A DNA stretch of 64,000 nt from Pseudomonas siliginis (GCF_019145195.1 NZ_JAHSTW010000004.1:186001-250000), one strand, 5' to 3'. Shown: positions 51,928 to 62,304, counted from the first letter of the stretch. The notes: generated by a model not told the origin, from the letters alone. Translations and numbers: made by a program.

Positions 51928-53498
51928 GCGGTTTCGTCGACCCAGCGGTGTTCGAGGCGGGTTTGGTTGCCTTGCGGCGGGGTGCCGTGGTGGCAGTCGA
52001 GGTCGCCGACGTTGAGCCCGGAATCGAGCAAGCGCTGGCGCAAGGCAAACAGATTGTTTTCGATCAGGTCAGCGGTGTACGGACGCTCGGCCCACAGCTG
52101 ACTGGACAGGCTGCCGGCGATCAATTGCGCCTGAATCTGCATTGGCCCGAGCGGTTCCAGATCGAAGGCCAGATCGACGCGCCACAGTTGCTGTTTGGCT
52201 TCGCGCTCATCGCGGCGCTCGTGGGGCTGCGGCTCGCGCTCCGGCGCTTCTTCACGCTGGAATTTGACCTGCAACGGCACGATGTCTTGCAGGTTGCGCA
52301 TGGGGATTTCCAGCTGCCAGGTGCTGAGCAGGCGGCCATCGTCGGTGACGCCGGTCTGTTCCAGGCTCGACAACTGATGGCTTTGCAGACGCGACACCGC
52401 AGCGGCGGCGAGGCGCAGCAGTTGTTCGAGATCGCCGTCGCCTTCGAGTTTCGCCAGCAGTCGTTCGGGCAACGGGAAGCTGCTGGGCACCGGTTTGGCG
52501 CTGACCTGGCCGAGGGTGCCGAGGGCGTTCCGGACGAAACTCGGCAGCGCTTGCGCCAGGGTATTGGCGGCGATGATCGCATTGAAATTGGTGTTGCTCG
52601 GCAGGCCCGGAGTCAGTTGCGCGATCAGCTTGAGCAGGTCGGCTTTCATGTCCGGGGCGAGAGTCGGGTTTTGTCCGCCGAGCAATTTCGCTTCGAGGAA
52701 CGCGCCGCTGTTGGCCAAGGCCAGCGCCACGCCTTTGGCGGTGCTCATTTGCTGCAGGTCCGGCAGGCTGGCAAGCAACTTGTCGACCACCGCGCGCAGA
52801 TCGGCCGAGGTCTGGTCAGTGGCCGGCGGCAGATTTTGCAACATCTTCAGCAGACCATCGAGCGAGCCCTGGCGACTTTGCTGACCGAGCAATTGCTGAC
52901 TGACCGCCAGTTGTTCCTGACGGTTGCTCAGCGGCACGAATTTAAGGGTCTGCGCGTCCTGCACCTGCGCCGACAACAACGTGCCGATGCGCAGCGGCTG
53001 CGGGCTGTCGACGGTCAAGGTGCTGCCGCTCAATGCGGTGTTGACCAGGGTGACCATCGAGCGAAATACCGCCGCTTGCCCCGGCGTCTGCGGCAGGGCT
53101 TGCGAGGTCACGACTTTGCCTTGCAGCAAGGTGCCGGCGGGCAATTGCGCGGTATCGATGCGGGTCAGGGTGGCGACGCTGCTGGCGATCGCTTGCTGTA
53201 CGGTGATCGCCAGATTGCCGGCCGATGGCTGAGTGATCGCCAGGTTGGTGCCCTGTGGCAACGGCAGGTTGCTGCTGGCCTGCACGGTGGTCTGACGGCC
53301 GCTGTCGAGGGTCACCTTGAGCAGCAATTCAAAGGTCTGATCAGCCTGCTTGAGCGACAACACCTCGGCCTTGGCGCTTTGCCCCGCGCCGATCAAGCCT
53401 TCGACCGGCGTCAGCAGCTTGAGCAGTTCACCCGTCTGCGGGCGAGCGCTCGCCGGCACGGTGGGCGGCAGCGGGAGGATGTTCATTTCGCCTGTCAT
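51924..53498 (-). CDS. Second FliK-like hook-length/export switch protein
   Basis: About 524 aa. The N-terminal part is Leu/Gln/Thr-rich with beta-like repeats (TVQASSNLPLPQGTNLAITQ). The C-terminal region has a FliK-type domain (STWQLEIPMRNLQDIVPLQV; LWRVDLAFDLEPLGPMQIQA; AQLIAGSLSSQLWAERPYTA). It is distinct from the classical FliK at 23461. The start is uncertain: ATG 53498 is given, and ATG 53486 has a better-placed AGG. It is divergent from ccmA and coupled to the FlhB-like gene. Confidence 0.8.
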   Translation of the reverse strand: MTGEMNILPLPPTVPASARPQTGELLKLLTPVEGLIGAGQSAKAEVLSLKQADQTFELLLKVTLDSGRQTTVQASSNLPLPQGTNLAITQPSAGNLAITVQQAIASSVATLTRIDTAQLPAGTLLQGKVVTSQALPQTPGQAAVFRSMVTLVNTALSGSTLTVDSPQPLRIGTLLSAQVQDAQTLKFVPLSNRQEQLAVSQQLLGQQSRQGSLDGLLKMLQNLPPATDQTSADLRAVVDKLLASLPDLQQMSTAKGVALALANSGAFLEAKLLGGQNPTLAPDMKADLLKLIAQLTPGLPSNTNFNAIIAANTLAQALPSFVRNALGTLGQVSAKPVPSSFPLPERLLAKLEGDGDLEQLLRLAAAAVSRLQSHQLSSLEQTGVTDDGRLLSTWQLEIPMRNLQDIVPLQVKFQREEAPEREPQPHERRDEREAKQQLWRVDLAFDLEPLGPMQIQAQLIAGSLSSQLWAERPYTADLIENNLFALRQRLLDSGLNVGDLDCHHGTPPQGNQTRLEHRWVDETA

Positions 53499-53526
53499 AC
53501 GCGGACACAACCTGAGGAAATTGCGC

Positions 53527-53555
53527 TCTTGAGAGTAAGGCACGGCATGTATAAT
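53527..53555 (+). promoter_or_regulatory. Candidate sigma-70 promoter of the ccm operon
   Basis: TATAAT at 53550-53555, preceded by TCTTGA at 53527-53532 with a 17-bp spacer. The -10 is perfect and the -35 is weak. It leaves a leader of about 135 nt before ccmA. Confidence 0.5.
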
Positions 53556-53695
53556 GCCGCGCGTCGTGCGCTTCGTTCAAAAAACCTGGCAATTGTTTGA
53601 TCCAGCTCGCCAGATCGAGCGATCAAAGCATCTATGCTGCATCTCTTTAACGGCCGCTCCAGAGCCGACTTGAACCGTATAAGGCCCGTGATCCC

Positions 53696-54331
53696 TTGAC
53701 CAGTCCTGTCATGCAAACCGTTGCCCTGGCGTGTGAACGCGATCTCAGGCTGCTTTTCGAAAACCTCGAATTGCGTCTGGCCAGTGGCGACATGGTGCAG
53801 ATCAGCGGCCCCAACGGCAGCGGCAAGACCAGTCTTTTACGTCTGCTCGCCGGTTTGATGCAACCCACCGATGGCCAGGTGCTGCTCAACGGTCAGCCGC
53901 TGACCGAGCAACGCAGCGAACTGGCGCGAAACCTGTTGTGGATCGGCCACGCCGCCGGGATCAAGGATCTGCTCACTCCCGAAGAAAACCTGTCGTGGCT
54001 GTGCGCCCTGCATCATCCCGCCGAACGCGAGGCGATCTGGCAGGCGCTGGCAGCGGTAGGATTGCGCGGTTTCGAAGACGTTCCCTGCCACAGTCTTTCC
54101 GCCGGCCAACAGCGCCGTGTGGCACTGGCGCGGTTGTATCTGGACAGCCCGCCGTTGTGGATACTCGACGAACCTTTCACCGCGCTGGACAAGCAGGGTG
54201 TCGGTCAGTTGGAAGAGCATCTGGCCGGCCACTGCGAACGCGGCGGTCTGGTGGTGCTGACCACCCACCACACCCTGAGCCGCATGCCGGCCGGTTATCG
54301 CGACATCGATCTGGGGAAATGGGCGGTATGA
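53696..54331 (+). CDS. ccmA: CcmA, ATPase of the heme handling ABC complex
   Basis: 211-aa ABC ATPase. Walker [19 protein letters not shown], signature [20 protein letters not shown] and Walker [13 protein letters not shown]. With CcmB, C and D it releases heme-loaded CcmE. The start is taken as TTG 53696 with AAGG upstream; ATG 53711 (MQTVALAC) is an alternative. It overlaps ccmB by 4 bp. Confidence 0.95.
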   Translation: MTSPVMQTVALACERDLRLLFENLELRLASGDMVQISGPNGSGKTSLLRLLAGLMQPTDGQVLLNGQPLTEQRSELARNLLWIGHAAGIKDLLTPEENLSWLCALHHPAEREAIWQALAAVGLRGFEDVPCHSLSAGQQRRVALARLYLDSPPLWILDEPFTALDKQGVGQLEEHLAGHCERGGLVVLTTHHTLSRMPAGYRDIDLGKWAV

Positions 54332-54996
54332 GTGTCTTCGGCCTGCTGCTTGCCCGCGAATCGCGACTGCTGTTCCGCCGCCCGGCGGAGCTGGCCAATC
54401 CGCTGATTTTCTTTGCCATCGTCATTGCCCTTTTCCCGCTGGCCGTCGGCCCGGAAACTCAAGTCTTGCAAAACCTGTCCCCGGGGTTAGTCTGGGTGGC
54501 GGCGCTGTTGTCGGTCCTGCTTTCGCTGGACGGATTGTTTCGCAGTGATTTTGAAGATGGCTCGCTGGAGCAGTGGGTCCTTTCGTCGCACCCGCTGCCG
54601 CTTCTGGTCCTGGCCAAGGTGCTGGCACACTGGCTGTTCTCCGGTCTGGCACTGGTGCTGCTGTCGCCGTTGCTGGCGTTGATGCTCGGCTTGCCCGCTG
54701 CGTGTCTGCCGGTGCTGCTGCTGTCGTTGCTGCTGGGAACGCCGGTGTTGAGTCTGCTCGGTGCAGTCGGCGCAGCGCTGACCGTCGGTCTAAAGCGCGG
54801 CGGCCTGTTGCTGGCGCTGCTGATTCTGCCGTTGTACATCCCGGTGTTGATCCTTGGCAGCGGCGCGTTGCAAGCGGCGCTGCAAGGCATGCCGGCGACC
54901 GGATACCTGTTGTGGATGGCCAGCCTCACAGCGCTGGCGATCACCCTGACACCCTTTGCAATAGCCGCTGGCCTGAAGATCAGCGTCGGCGAATAA
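54328..54996 (+). CDS. ccmB: CcmB, membrane subunit of the heme handling complex
   Basis: 222 aa with six hydrophobic segments. It opens [20 protein letters not shown] and contains the family stretch [20 protein letters not shown], then [20 protein letters not shown]. The ATG at 54328 overlaps the ccmA stop. Confidence 0.95.
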   Translation: MSVFGLLLARESRLLFRRPAELANPLIFFAIVIALFPLAVGPETQVLQNLSPGLVWVAALLSVLLSLDGLFRSDFEDGSLEQWVLSSHPLPLLVLAKVLAHWLFSGLALVLLSPLLALMLGLPAACLPVLLLSLLLGTPVLSLLGAVGAALTVGLKRGGLLLALLILPLYIPVLILGSGALQAALQGMPATGYLLWMASLTALAITLTPFAIAAGLKISVGE

Positions 54997-55093
54997 TAAT
55001 GAGGCCTGGTCAAAAATTGACCACTTCTATCAGAAGAAAGGCATGACCCTCTGCCAGCTCGCGATGATGAGCGGCAACCGTGATGGAAACAGT

Positions 55094-55849
55094 ATGAACT
55101 GGACCTGGTTTCACAAGCTCGGCTCGCCCAAGTGGTTCTACGGCATCAGCGGCAAGTTCCTGCCGTGGTTGAGCATTGCAGCGTTGCTGCTGATCGGCGT
55201 TGGCGTGATCTGGGGCCTGGCGTTCGCGCCGCCGGATTACCAGCAAGGCAACAGCTTTCGCATCATCTATATCCACGTGCCAGCGGCGATGCTCGCCCAG
55301 TCGATCTACGTGATGCTCGCGGTGTGCGGCGTGGTCGGGCTGGTGTGGAAAATGAAGCTGGCCGACGTTGCCCTGCAATGCGCCGCACCGATAGGTGCGT
55401 GGATGACTGCCGTGGCGCTGGTCACCGGGGCCATCTGGGGCAAGCCGACCTGGGGCTCGTGGTGGGTTTGGGATGCGCGCCTGACCTCGATGCTGATTCT
55501 GCTGTTTCTGTATTTCGGCGTGATCGCGCTGGGCAATGCCATCAGCAACCGCGACAGCGCCGCCAAGGCCTGCGGGGTGCTGGCAATTGTTGGTGTGATC
55601 AACATTCCGATTATCAAATACTCGGTGGAGTGGTGGAACACCCTGCATCAGGGCGCGACTTTCACCCTCACGGAAAAACCGGCGATGCCCGCGGAAATGT
55701 GGCTGCCGCTGCTGCTGACGGTGCTGGGTTTCTACTGCTTCTTCGGCGCCGTGCTGTTGCTGCGCATGCGTCTGGAAGTACTCAAGCGCGAAGCCCGCGC
55801 CAGTTGGGTGAAGACCGAAGTGCAGCAGAGTCTGGAGGCGGCGCGATGA
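55094..55849 (+). CDS. ccmC: CcmC, heme delivery protein
   Basis: 251-aa membrane protein of the heme handling family. The tryptophan-rich WWD motif is [14 protein letters not shown], with flanking conserved His residues ([20 protein letters not shown]). It loads heme onto CcmE. The start is the ATG at 55094 ([10 protein letters not shown]); the in-frame extension to 55043 has no family match. Confidence 0.95.
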   Translation: MNWTWFHKLGSPKWFYGISGKFLPWLSIAALLLIGVGVIWGLAFAPPDYQQGNSFRIIYIHVPAAMLAQSIYVMLAVCGVVGLVWKMKLADVALQCAAPIGAWMTAVALVTGAIWGKPTWGSWWVWDARLTSMLILLFLYFGVIALGNAISNRDSAAKACGVLAIVGVINIPIIKYSVEWWNTLHQGATFTLTEKPAMPAEMWLPLLLTVLGFYCFFGAVLLLRMRLEVLKREARASWVKTEVQQSLEAAR

Positions 55850-56022
55850 GTTTTGCTTCATTCGGCGATTTTCTCGCCATGGGCCATCACGGCCTGTATG
55901 TCTGGTCGGCCTACGGCATCTGCCTGGCGGTGCTGGCCCTCAACGTGGTGGCGCCGATTGCGGCGCGCAAGCGTTATCTGCAACAAGAGGCGCGTCGTCT
56001 GCGCCGGGAGAACGGCAAGTGA
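55846..56022 (+). CDS. ccmD: CcmD, small heme exporter subunit
   Basis: 58-aa protein with one transmembrane helix ([20 protein letters not shown]), preceded by the family HHG segment ([10 protein letters not shown]) and followed by a basic tail ([20 protein letters not shown]). It overlaps ccmC and ccmE by 4 bp each. Confidence 0.93.
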   Translation: MSFASFGDFLAMGHHGLYVWSAYGICLAVLALNVVAPIAARKRYLQQEARRLRRENGK

Positions 56023-56474
56023 ATGCGCTGCGCAAAAAACGTCTGATCATCATTCTGGCGATTCTGGTCGGAGTGGGCGCTGCTGTCGGCCTGGCCCTGA
56101 GCGCGTTGCAGGAAAACATCAATCTGTTTTACACACCGACGCAGATCGCCAACGGCGAAGCGCCGCAGGACACGCGCATCCGCGCCGGCGGCATGGTCGA
56201 GGCCGGTTCGCTGCAACGCTCCAAGGATTCGCTGGACGTCAAATTCGTCGTCACCGACTTCAACAAATCCGTGACCATCGCCTATCGCGGCATCCTCCCG
56301 GATCTGTTCCGCGAAGGGCAGGGCATCGTCGCCCTCGGCAAGCTCAACGCCGATGGCGTGGTGGTCGCCGATGAAGTGCTGGCCAAGCATGACGAGAAAT
56401 ACATGCCGCCGGAAGTGACCAAAGCGCTGAAGGACAGCGGTCAATCCGCGCCGACGCCTGTGAAGGAGGGTTGA
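56019..56474 (+). CDS. ccmE: CcmE, periplasmic heme chaperone
   Basis: 151 aa with an N-terminal membrane anchor ([20 protein letters not shown]). The OB-fold periplasmic domain ends in the heme-binding HxxxY motif: His124 and Tyr128 in [16 protein letters not shown] start at 56019 overlaps the ccmD stop. Confidence 0.96.
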   Translation: MNALRKKRLIIILAILVGVGAAVGLALSALQENINLFYTPTQIANGEAPQDTRIRAGGMVEAGSLQRSKDSLDVKFVVTDFNKSVTIAYRGILPDLFREGQGIVALGKLNADGVVVADEVLAKHDEKYMPPEVTKALKDSGQSAPTPVKEG

Positions 56475-56477
56475 TCG

Positions 56478-58466
56478 ATGGCCGCCGCACTGTTTATTCC
56501 TGAGCTGGGCCATCTGGCGATGATCCTCGCGCTGTGTTTTGCACTCGTCCAAGCGCTGGTGCCGATGCTCGGCGCGTGGCGCGGCGACCGCTTGTGGATG
56601 AGCCTGGCGCAACCAGCGGCGTGGGGCCAGTTTGCCTTTCTGCTGTTTGCCTTTGGCTGCCTGACCTATGCGTTCATGACCGACGATTTCTCGGTCGGCT
56701 ACGTGGCGATGAACTCCAACAGCGCGCTGCCGTGGTACTACAAATTCAGCGCGGTGTGGGGCGCCCACGAAGGTTCCCTGCTGCTGTGGGCGTTGATCCT
56801 CGGCGGCTGGACCTTCGCCGTTTCGGTGTTCTCCCGGCAGTTGCCGCAAGTCATGCTCGCCCGCGTCCTGGCGGTGATGGGCATGATCAGCACCGGTTTC
56901 CTGCTGTTCCTGATTCTTACCTCGAACCCGTTTTCGCGGATCCTGCCGCAGATTCCCGCCGACGGTCGCGACCTCAACCCGTTGCTGCAAGACATCGGCC
57001 TGATCGTGCATCCGCCAATGCTGTACATGGGTTACGTCGGTTTCTCGGTAGCGTTCGCGTTCGCTATCGCCGCGCTGCTCGGCGGGCGTCTCGATGCGGC
57101 GTGGGCGCGCTGGTCGCGGCCATGGACCATCGTCGCCTGGGCCTTCCTCGGTATCGGCATCACCCTCGGGTCGTGGTGGGCGTATTACGAACTCGGCTGG
57201 GGCGGCTGGTGGTTCTGGGACCCGGTGGAAAACGCCTCGTTCATGCCGTGGCTGGTCGGCACCGCGTTGATTCACTCGCTGGCCGTTACCGAAAAGCGTG
57301 GCGTGTTCAAGAGCTGGACGGTGTTGCTGGCGATCGCCGCGTTCTCGTTGAGCCTGCTCGGCACCTTCCTCGTACGCTCGGGCGTGCTGACGTCGGTGCA
57401 CGCGTTCGCCTCGGATCCTGAGCGCGGCGTGTTCATCCTGATTTTCCTGCTGTTCGTGGTGGGCGGTTCGCTGACGCTGTTTGCGCTGCGTGCACCGGTG
57501 GTGAAAAGCCAGGTCGGGTTCAATCTTTGGTCACGGGAAACCTTGCTGCTGGGCAACAACCTGGTGCTGGTTGTCGCTGCATCGATGATCCTCCTTGGCA
57601 CCTTGTATCCGCTGATTCTTGATGCCATCAGTGGCGCCAAGCTGTCGGTCGGCCCGCCTTACTTCAATGCGTTGTTCATTCCGTTGATGGCGTTGCTGAT
57701 GCTGGTCATGGCGATCGGCGTGATCGTGCGCTGGAAGGACACGCCAGTGAAATGGCTGGCGAGCATGCTCACTCCGGTGCTGCTCGGCAGCGTCGCATTG
57801 GCCGTGGTGGCCGGCGTGGCTTATGGCGATTTCAACTGGGCAGTGATCGCGACGTTCCTGCTGGCGGCGTGGGTGTTGCTCGCCGGCGTGCGCGATCTGT
57901 TCGACAAGACTCGCCACAAAGGCCTGATCAAAGGTTTGCCGACGCTGACCCGCAGCTATTGGGGCATGCAGATCGCTCACCTGGGCATCGCCGTGTGCGC
58001 GCTGGGCGTAGTGTTGTCGAGCCAGAACAGTGCCGAGCGCGACCTGCGTCTGGCGCCGGGCGAGTCGATGGACCTGGCGGGCTATCAGTTCGTCTTCGAA
58101 GGCGCCAAGCATTTCGAAGGGCCGAATTTCACCTCGGACAAAGGCACCATCCGCGTCATTCGTGACGGCGAGGAAATCAGCGTGCTGCACCCGGAAAAGC
58201 GTCTGTACACCGTACAGAACTCGGTGATGACCGAAGCCGGCATCGATGCCGGTTTCACCCGCGATCTCTACGTCGCCCTCGGTGAACCGCTGGATAACGG
58301 CGCCTGGGCCGTGCGCGTACACGTCAAACCGTTCGTGCGCTGGATCTGGTTCGGCGGCTTGCTCACCGGATTGGGTGGTTTGCTGGCGGCGCTGGATCGG
58401 CGTTATCGGGTCAAGGTGAAAAGCAAAGTGCGCGAAGCGCTGGGCATGACGGGAGCGGCGGCATGA
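56478..58466 (+). CDS. ccmF: CcmF, heme lyase
   Basis: 662-aa multi-pass protein that ligates heme from CcmE to apocytochrome c. The WWD motif is GWGGWWFWDPVENASFMPWL. Conserved His-containing periplasmic loops are present (GAHEGSLLLW; IVHPPMLYMGYVG). A large C-terminal periplasmic domain is flanked by the last helix. Length is standard. Confidence 0.96.
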   Translation: MAAALFIPELGHLAMILALCFALVQALVPMLGAWRGDRLWMSLAQPAAWGQFAFLLFAFGCLTYAFMTDDFSVGYVAMNSNSALPWYYKFSAVWGAHEGSLLLWALILGGWTFAVSVFSRQLPQVMLARVLAVMGMISTGFLLFLILTSNPFSRILPQIPADGRDLNPLLQDIGLIVHPPMLYMGYVGFSVAFAFAIAALLGGRLDAAWARWSRPWTIVAWAFLGIGITLGSWWAYYELGWGGWWFWDPVENASFMPWLVGTALIHSLAVTEKRGVFKSWTVLLAIAAFSLSLLGTFLVRSGVLTSVHAFASDPERGVFILIFLLFVVGGSLTLFALRAPVVKSQVGFNLWSRETLLLGNNLVLVVAASMILLGTLYPLILDAISGAKLSVGPPYFNALFIPLMALLMLVMAIGVIVRWKDTPVKWLASMLTPVLLGSVALAVVAGVAYGDFNWAVIATFLLAAWVLLAGVRDLFDKTRHKGLIKGLPTLTRSYWGMQIAHLGIAVCALGVVLSSQNSAERDLRLAPGESMDLAGYQFVFEGAKHFEGPNFTSDKGTIRVIRDGEEISVLHPEKRLYTVQNSVMTEAGIDAGFTRDLYVALGEPLDNGAWAVRVHVKPFVRWIWFGGLLTGLGGLLAALDRRYRVKVKSKVREALGMTGAAA

Positions 58467-58999
58467 GGCGTTGGTTGATGTTGTTGCCGTTGGCGATTTT
58501 TCTGCTGGTGGCAGTGTTTCTTTATCGCGGGCTGTATCTGGATCCGGCGGAGCTTCCGTCGGCGATGATCGACAAGCCGTTCCCGGAGTTTTCCCTGCCG
58601 AGTGTGCAGGGTGACAAGACGCTGACCAAGGCCGACATCCTCGGCAAACCGGCGCTGGTCAATGTCTGGGGCACCTGGTGCATTTCTTGCCGCGTAGAGC
58701 ATCCGGTGCTGAACAAACTCGCCGAGCGCGGCGTGGTGATCTACGGCATCAACTACAAGGACACCAACGCTGATGCCTTGAAGTGGCTGGCGGAATTCCA
58801 CAATCCATATGCGCTGGATATTCGTGACGACGAGGGTTCGCTGGGCTTGAATCTTGGTGTCTACGGCGCGCCGGAAACCTTCTTTATCGACGCCAAAGGC
58901 ATCATCCGCGACAAGTTCGTCGGGGTGATCGACGAGCAGGTCTGGCGCGAAAAACTCGCGGCCAAGTATCAGGCGCTGGTCGATGAGGCCAAGCCATGA
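58463..58999 (+). CDS. dsbE: CcmG/DsbE thioredoxin-like protein
   Basis: 178-aa membrane-anchored thioredoxin with N-terminal helix (LMLLPLAIFLLVAVFL). The active site is WGTWCISCRVEHP (Cys73, Cys76). The acidic family segment YGAPETFFIDAKGII is present. It keeps apocytochrome thiols reduced, with CcmH. It overlaps both neighbours by 4 bp. Confidence 0.95.
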   Translation: MRRWLMLLPLAIFLLVAVFLYRGLYLDPAELPSAMIDKPFPEFSLPSVQGDKTLTKADILGKPALVNVWGTWCISCRVEHPVLNKLAERGVVIYGINYKDTNADALKWLAEFHNPYALDIRDDEGSLGLNLGVYGAPETFFIDAKGIIRDKFVGVIDEQVWREKLAAKYQALVDEAKP

Positions 59000-59466
59000 A
59001 GCGTTTTCTCGCAGCGGTGGTGCTGGGTTTGAGCATGGCAGGTGTCGCCCACGCGGCCATCGACACCTACGAATTTGCCAACGAGGGCGACCGCGAGCGT
59101 TTCCGCGAACTGACCAAGGAACTGCGCTGCCCCAAATGCCAGAACCAGGACATCGCCGACTCCAACGCACCGATTGCCGCCGACCTGCGCAAAGAGATTT
59201 TCCGCATGCTCGGCGAGGGCAAGGACAATCAGCAGATCATCGACTTCATGGTCGATCGCTACGGTGATTTCGTCCGCTACAAACCGGCGCTCAATGCCAA
59301 GACCGCGCTGCTGTGGTTCGGCCCGGCCGGGCTGCTGCTCGGTGGATTCGTGGTGATCGCGCTGATCGTGCGCAGGCGTCGCGGGCAACGCGCCGAAACG
59401 CCGTCATCGCTGTCTGCCGAAGAACGTCAGCGCCTCGACCAACTGTTGGATAAAAACCAAGAATGA
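58996..59466 (+). CDS. ccmH: CcmH/CcmL, apocytochrome thiol reductase
   Basis: 156 aa. A signal peptide ([17 protein letters not shown]) precedes the LRCPKCQ motif (Cys45, Cys48), followed by [22 protein letters not shown]-terminal membrane helix ([20 protein letters not shown]) is present. It is the short type, with the TPR part encoded by the next gene. Confidence 0.94.
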   Translation: MKRFLAAVVLGLSMAGVAHAAIDTYEFANEGDRERFRELTKELRCPKCQNQDIADSNAPIAADLRKEIFRMLGEGKDNQQIIDFMVDRYGDFVRYKPALNAKTALLWFGPAGLLLGGFVVIALIVRRRRGQRAETPSSLSAEERQRLDQLLDKNQE

Positions 59467-60662
59467 TTGATTTCTGGCTCGCCGCAGGGCTGTTGCTTCT
59501 GGTCGCCCTGAGTTTTCTGCTGATCCCGGTACTGCGCGAACGCCGCGCCCAGCGGGAAGAAGATCGCACCGCGTTGAACGTCGCGCTGTACCAGGAACGG
59601 GTGGCCGAGCTGCAAGCGCAGCAGGCCGAGGGCGTGCTCGACGCCGCGCAACTGGACAGCGGCCGCGCGGAAGCTGCGCGTGAACTGCTCGCCGACACCG
59701 AAGGCGCCGCCGCGCCGCGTGTTTCGCGTCTGGGTAAACCGTTGCCGCTGCTGGCCTCCGTGCTGGTACCGGTGCTGGGCCTCGGTCTGTACCTGCATTT
59801 CGGCGCCGCCGACAAGGTCGAACTGACCCGCGAATTCGCTCAGGCACCGCAGTCGATGGAAGAGATGACCCAGCGTCTGGAACGTGCGGTGGCCGCACAA
59901 CCGGATTCCGCTGAAGGTCTGTATTTCCTCGGCCGTACCTACATGGCTCAGGACCGCCCGGCAGACGCGGCGAAGATGTTCGAGCGCGCCGCCAACCTCG
60001 CCGGTCGCCAGCCGGAACTGCTCGGCCAGTGGGCGCAGGCGCAGTATTTTGCTGACGGTAAAAAGTGGTCGGAGAAGATTCAGGCACTGACCGACGAAGC
60101 GCTGAAGGCCGATCCGAAGGAAGTCACCAGCCTCGGCCTGCTCGGCATCGCTGCGTTCGAAGGCGAGCGTTATCAGGAGGCCATCGACTACTGGAATCGC
60201 CTGCTCGCGCAACTGCCGCCGGATGACAACTCTCGCGCTGCGCTGCAAGGCGGCATCGAGCGTGCCGCCGAACGGCTGAAGGCAAGCGGTGGCCAGATTG
60301 CTCAGGCGCCGGCGCCGAAAGCTGCGTTACTGAAAGTCAGCGTGGATCTGGCCAGCGAACTCAAAGGCAAGGTGCAACCGGGCGACAGCGTGTTCATCTT
60401 CGCCCGCGCCACTTCTGGCCCACCGGCGCCGCTGGCGGCCAAACGCCTGACCGTGGCTGACCTGCCGGTGACCGTCGAACTGGGCGATGCCGACGCAATG
60501 ATGCCGCAGTTGAAACTGTCCAACTTCCCTGAAGTCCAACTGGTTGCGCGCATCTCACGAGCCGGTCAACCGACCTCCGGTGAGTGGATCGGTCGCAGCG
60601 GCCCAGTGGCCAGCAGCACCACCGCGCCACAAAAACTGACTATCGACAGCCCGGACAAATAA
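59463..60662 (+). CDS. ccmI: CcmI, apocytochrome chaperone
   Basis: 399 aa. Two membrane helices ([40 protein letters not shown]) flank a cytoplasmic leucine-zipper-like loop. The periplasmic part has TPR repeats ([20 protein letters not shown]) and a C-terminal beta domain ([17 protein letters not shown]). It ends the ccm operon. Confidence 0.93.
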   Translation: MIDFWLAAGLLLLVALSFLLIPVLRERRAQREEDRTALNVALYQERVAELQAQQAEGVLDAAQLDSGRAEAARELLADTEGAAAPRVSRLGKPLPLLASVLVPVLGLGLYLHFGAADKVELTREFAQAPQSMEEMTQRLERAVAAQPDSAEGLYFLGRTYMAQDRPADAAKMFERAANLAGRQPELLGQWAQAQYFADGKKWSEKIQALTDEALKADPKEVTSLGLLGIAAFEGERYQEAIDYWNRLLAQLPPDDNSRAALQGGIERAAERLKASGGQIAQAPAPKAALLKVSVDLASELKGKVQPGDSVFIFARATSGPPAPLAAKRLTVADLPVTVELGDADAMMPQLKLSNFPEVQLVARISRAGQPTSGEWIGRSGPVASSTTAPQKLTIDSPDK

Positions 60663-60687
60663 CCGGACCCAACAGGAAAGCACCGCC

Positions 60688-61092
60688 ATGCACACCATCG
60701 CCCGCATCACAGTCCTCACACTGGCCCTGGGCTTGAGTGCATGTGCGGTACAACGCCCGGAACCGACCACCAGCCTGCCGCCGATCCCGCCCTCGCAACC
60801 GAGCCCAACCCCGTCGACCTCGCCGACCCCCGGCAAAAGCATCCCGGCCAAACCCGCCAAGCCCGTGCCCCGCACCTCGGCCAGCTTCGCCCCGCCACCG
60901 GGCGGCAACAGCCACTGGGACCAGAAGCTCGGCGTCTACGTGCTCGACGGCCAGACCAACACCTTCTACCGCCAGCGCACCTACTACCGCTGGAACAACG
61001 GCTGGAGCCGCTCGGTCAGCCCCAACGGCCCGTGGGAAGACACCAACATCCACGGCGTCCCGCCGGGGTTGGGCAAGAAGTTCGGGCAGTAA
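60688..61092 (+). CDS. Small predicted lipoprotein
   Basis: 134 aa. Signal peptide with lipobox LSAC, giving Cys19 as the first mature residue. A Pro/Ser/Thr-rich linker (about 27-70) leads to a compact C-terminal domain with many aromatics (LGVYVLDGQTNTFYRQRTYY; RWNNGWSRSVSPNGPW). The domain resembles small beta modules seen in other Pseudomonas envelope proteins; function unknown. It lies 25 bp after ccmI and ends in a strong terminator. Confidence 0.82.
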   Translation: MHTIARITVLTLALGLSACAVQRPEPTTSLPPIPPSQPSPTPSTSPTPGKSIPAKPAKPVPRTSASFAPPPGGNSHWDQKLGVYVLDGQTNTFYRQRTYYRWNNGWSRSVSPNGPWEDTNIHGVPPGLGKKFGQ

Positions 61093-61095
61093 GAG

Positions 61096-61127
61096 AAACG
61101 GCGATCTTGGGATCGCCGTTTTTTTTG
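61096..61127 (+). terminator. Terminator after the lipoprotein gene
   Basis: AAACGGCGATC, 4-nt loop TTGG, GATCGCCGTTT and a run of T. It closes the ccm-lipoprotein unit and may also serve the convergent PIN gene. Confidence 0.87.
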
Positions 61128-61137
61128 CGTCTGATTT

Positions 61138-61713
61138 TCAGAGAATCGCACGATAGTTACCTAACGCCTTTACCGACTCGACCAGTCCTTGCCGTTGGAG
61201 AAAGCCAAGATATTTGTCCACCTCCACATTGGGCGTTTTCAATTGCCGTCGCTGGCTTTGAGCCGCAGCGACGACGGCAGCCGAATCAAGATGGAAAAGG
61301 TTTTCCACAAACTCATCCGGGTGCTGAGCTTCAATGCCGTATGGCGCGAGGTGACGGGTGGGGAAATCTTTCAGGTTGAACGTCACTATTACATCGGCAC
61401 CGCATCGGATTGCGGCCGCTAGAGCATGGCGATCGTTCTCATCAGGCAGTGTCAGGCCTGACACCAAGTCTTCATAGCCATCGATACACGCGTCTGGAAT
61501 GGCCAGGTCCATCAATTGCGATGTGCGATCGAGTTGTTCGAGGGTCAGGTCGGACCTGTTCTTCAATAAGTTACGCTTCCATTCGTGGTGTATTTCCTGA
61601 GTCCAGCGAGCCCGATACAGCCCTGACAACGCGAGCCACATCAGGAAATCTCTTAAAGGGGCCGGATATAAAACGCATGCATCGTATACAGCAGTGAAAG
61701 AGGAATGCCTCAC
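61138..61713 (-). CDS. PIN-domain toxin (VapC-like RNase)
   Basis: 191 aa. The N-terminal PIN domain opens FTAVYDACVLYPAPLRDFLM with the first acidic residue Asp11. Later acidic residues lie in GLTLPDENDRHALAAAIRCG and VIVTFNLKDFP. The C-terminal 60 residues are an extra helical part. PIN toxins cut RNA; the overlapping upstream HTH gene is the probable antitoxin. Its start overlaps that gene by 4 bp. Confidence 0.85.
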   Translation of the reverse strand: MRHSSFTAVYDACVLYPAPLRDFLMWLALSGLYRARWTQEIHHEWKRNLLKNRSDLTLEQLDRTSQLMDLAIPDACIDGYEDLVSGLTLPDENDRHALAAAIRCGADVIVTFNLKDFPTRHLAPYGIEAQHPDEFVENLFHLDSAAVVAAAQSQRRQLKTPNVEVDKYLGFLQRQGLVESVKALGNYRAIL

Positions 61714-62177
61714 TCGTATCCTGTCCTTAGCGCCTGTGCCTGCTCCGCGAGAAGCATCATTGCCTGCTCGCTGGCGGTGTCTCGCCGGGTTTTATATTCC
61801 ATCAGATCGGCAAAACGCACACGTCGGTGCTTGCCTGTTTTATGGTAGGAAATCTCACCGCGCTCCAGCAGTTTGATCATGTGCGGACGTGAGACGTTGA
61901 GCAGATCGGCAGCTTCCTGCGTGGTCAGCTCCGCGTGGATCGGTACCACCTTCACAGCGTTGCCCTGCGCCAGCGCCGCGAGGATATCGCTCAGCAAGCG
62001 CAACGCCGATGTTGGCAGCTCGACGCTGTGGGCTTCGTTCTGTTCATCAAAAATCTGGATTCGCTGAGTTTCAAAACCGCTTGCGAGAAATGCGGTCAGG
62101 GCGCGCTGGCCTTCAATCGCGGCTTTGACCTCACGTTCGACGGGCAGATTGATGGCGGATGGAGTAGCGGTGGTCAT
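61710..62177 (-). CDS. HTH antitoxin (excisionase-type DNA-binding) for the PIN toxin
   Basis: 155 aa. The N-terminal half is helical (LPVEREVKAAIEGQRALTAF). The C-terminal helix-turn-helix of the excisionase type is LTTQEAADLLNVSRPHMIKL, then GEISYHKTGKHRRVRFADLM. The start is the ATG at 62177 (MTTATPSA). It precedes and overlaps the PIN gene, the standard antitoxin-first order. Confidence 0.83.
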   Translation of the reverse strand: MTTATPSAINLPVEREVKAAIEGQRALTAFLASGFETQRIQIFDEQNEAHSVELPTSALRLLSDILAALAQGNAVKVVPIHAELTTQEAADLLNVSRPHMIKLLERGEISYHKTGKHRRVRFADLMEYKTRRDTASEQAMMLLAEQAQALRTGYE

Positions 62178-62304
62178 AAGACAGTTCCAGCATTGTAAGG
62201 AAGATCCGCGGACGTTATTCGAATCAAACGAAATTCGCAATAAACGAAACTGGTTCAGGAATACTTTGTAAAACTACCAACCATCACCCCGTCCCATTCT
62301 GTGC

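Noticed and set aside
61449..61464. Perfect 16-bp palindrome GTGTCAGGCCTGACAC
   Set aside because: It lies inside the PIN toxin coding region, not near a start, and lacks the CT-N12-AG frame of the three lux-box-like elements; probably chance.
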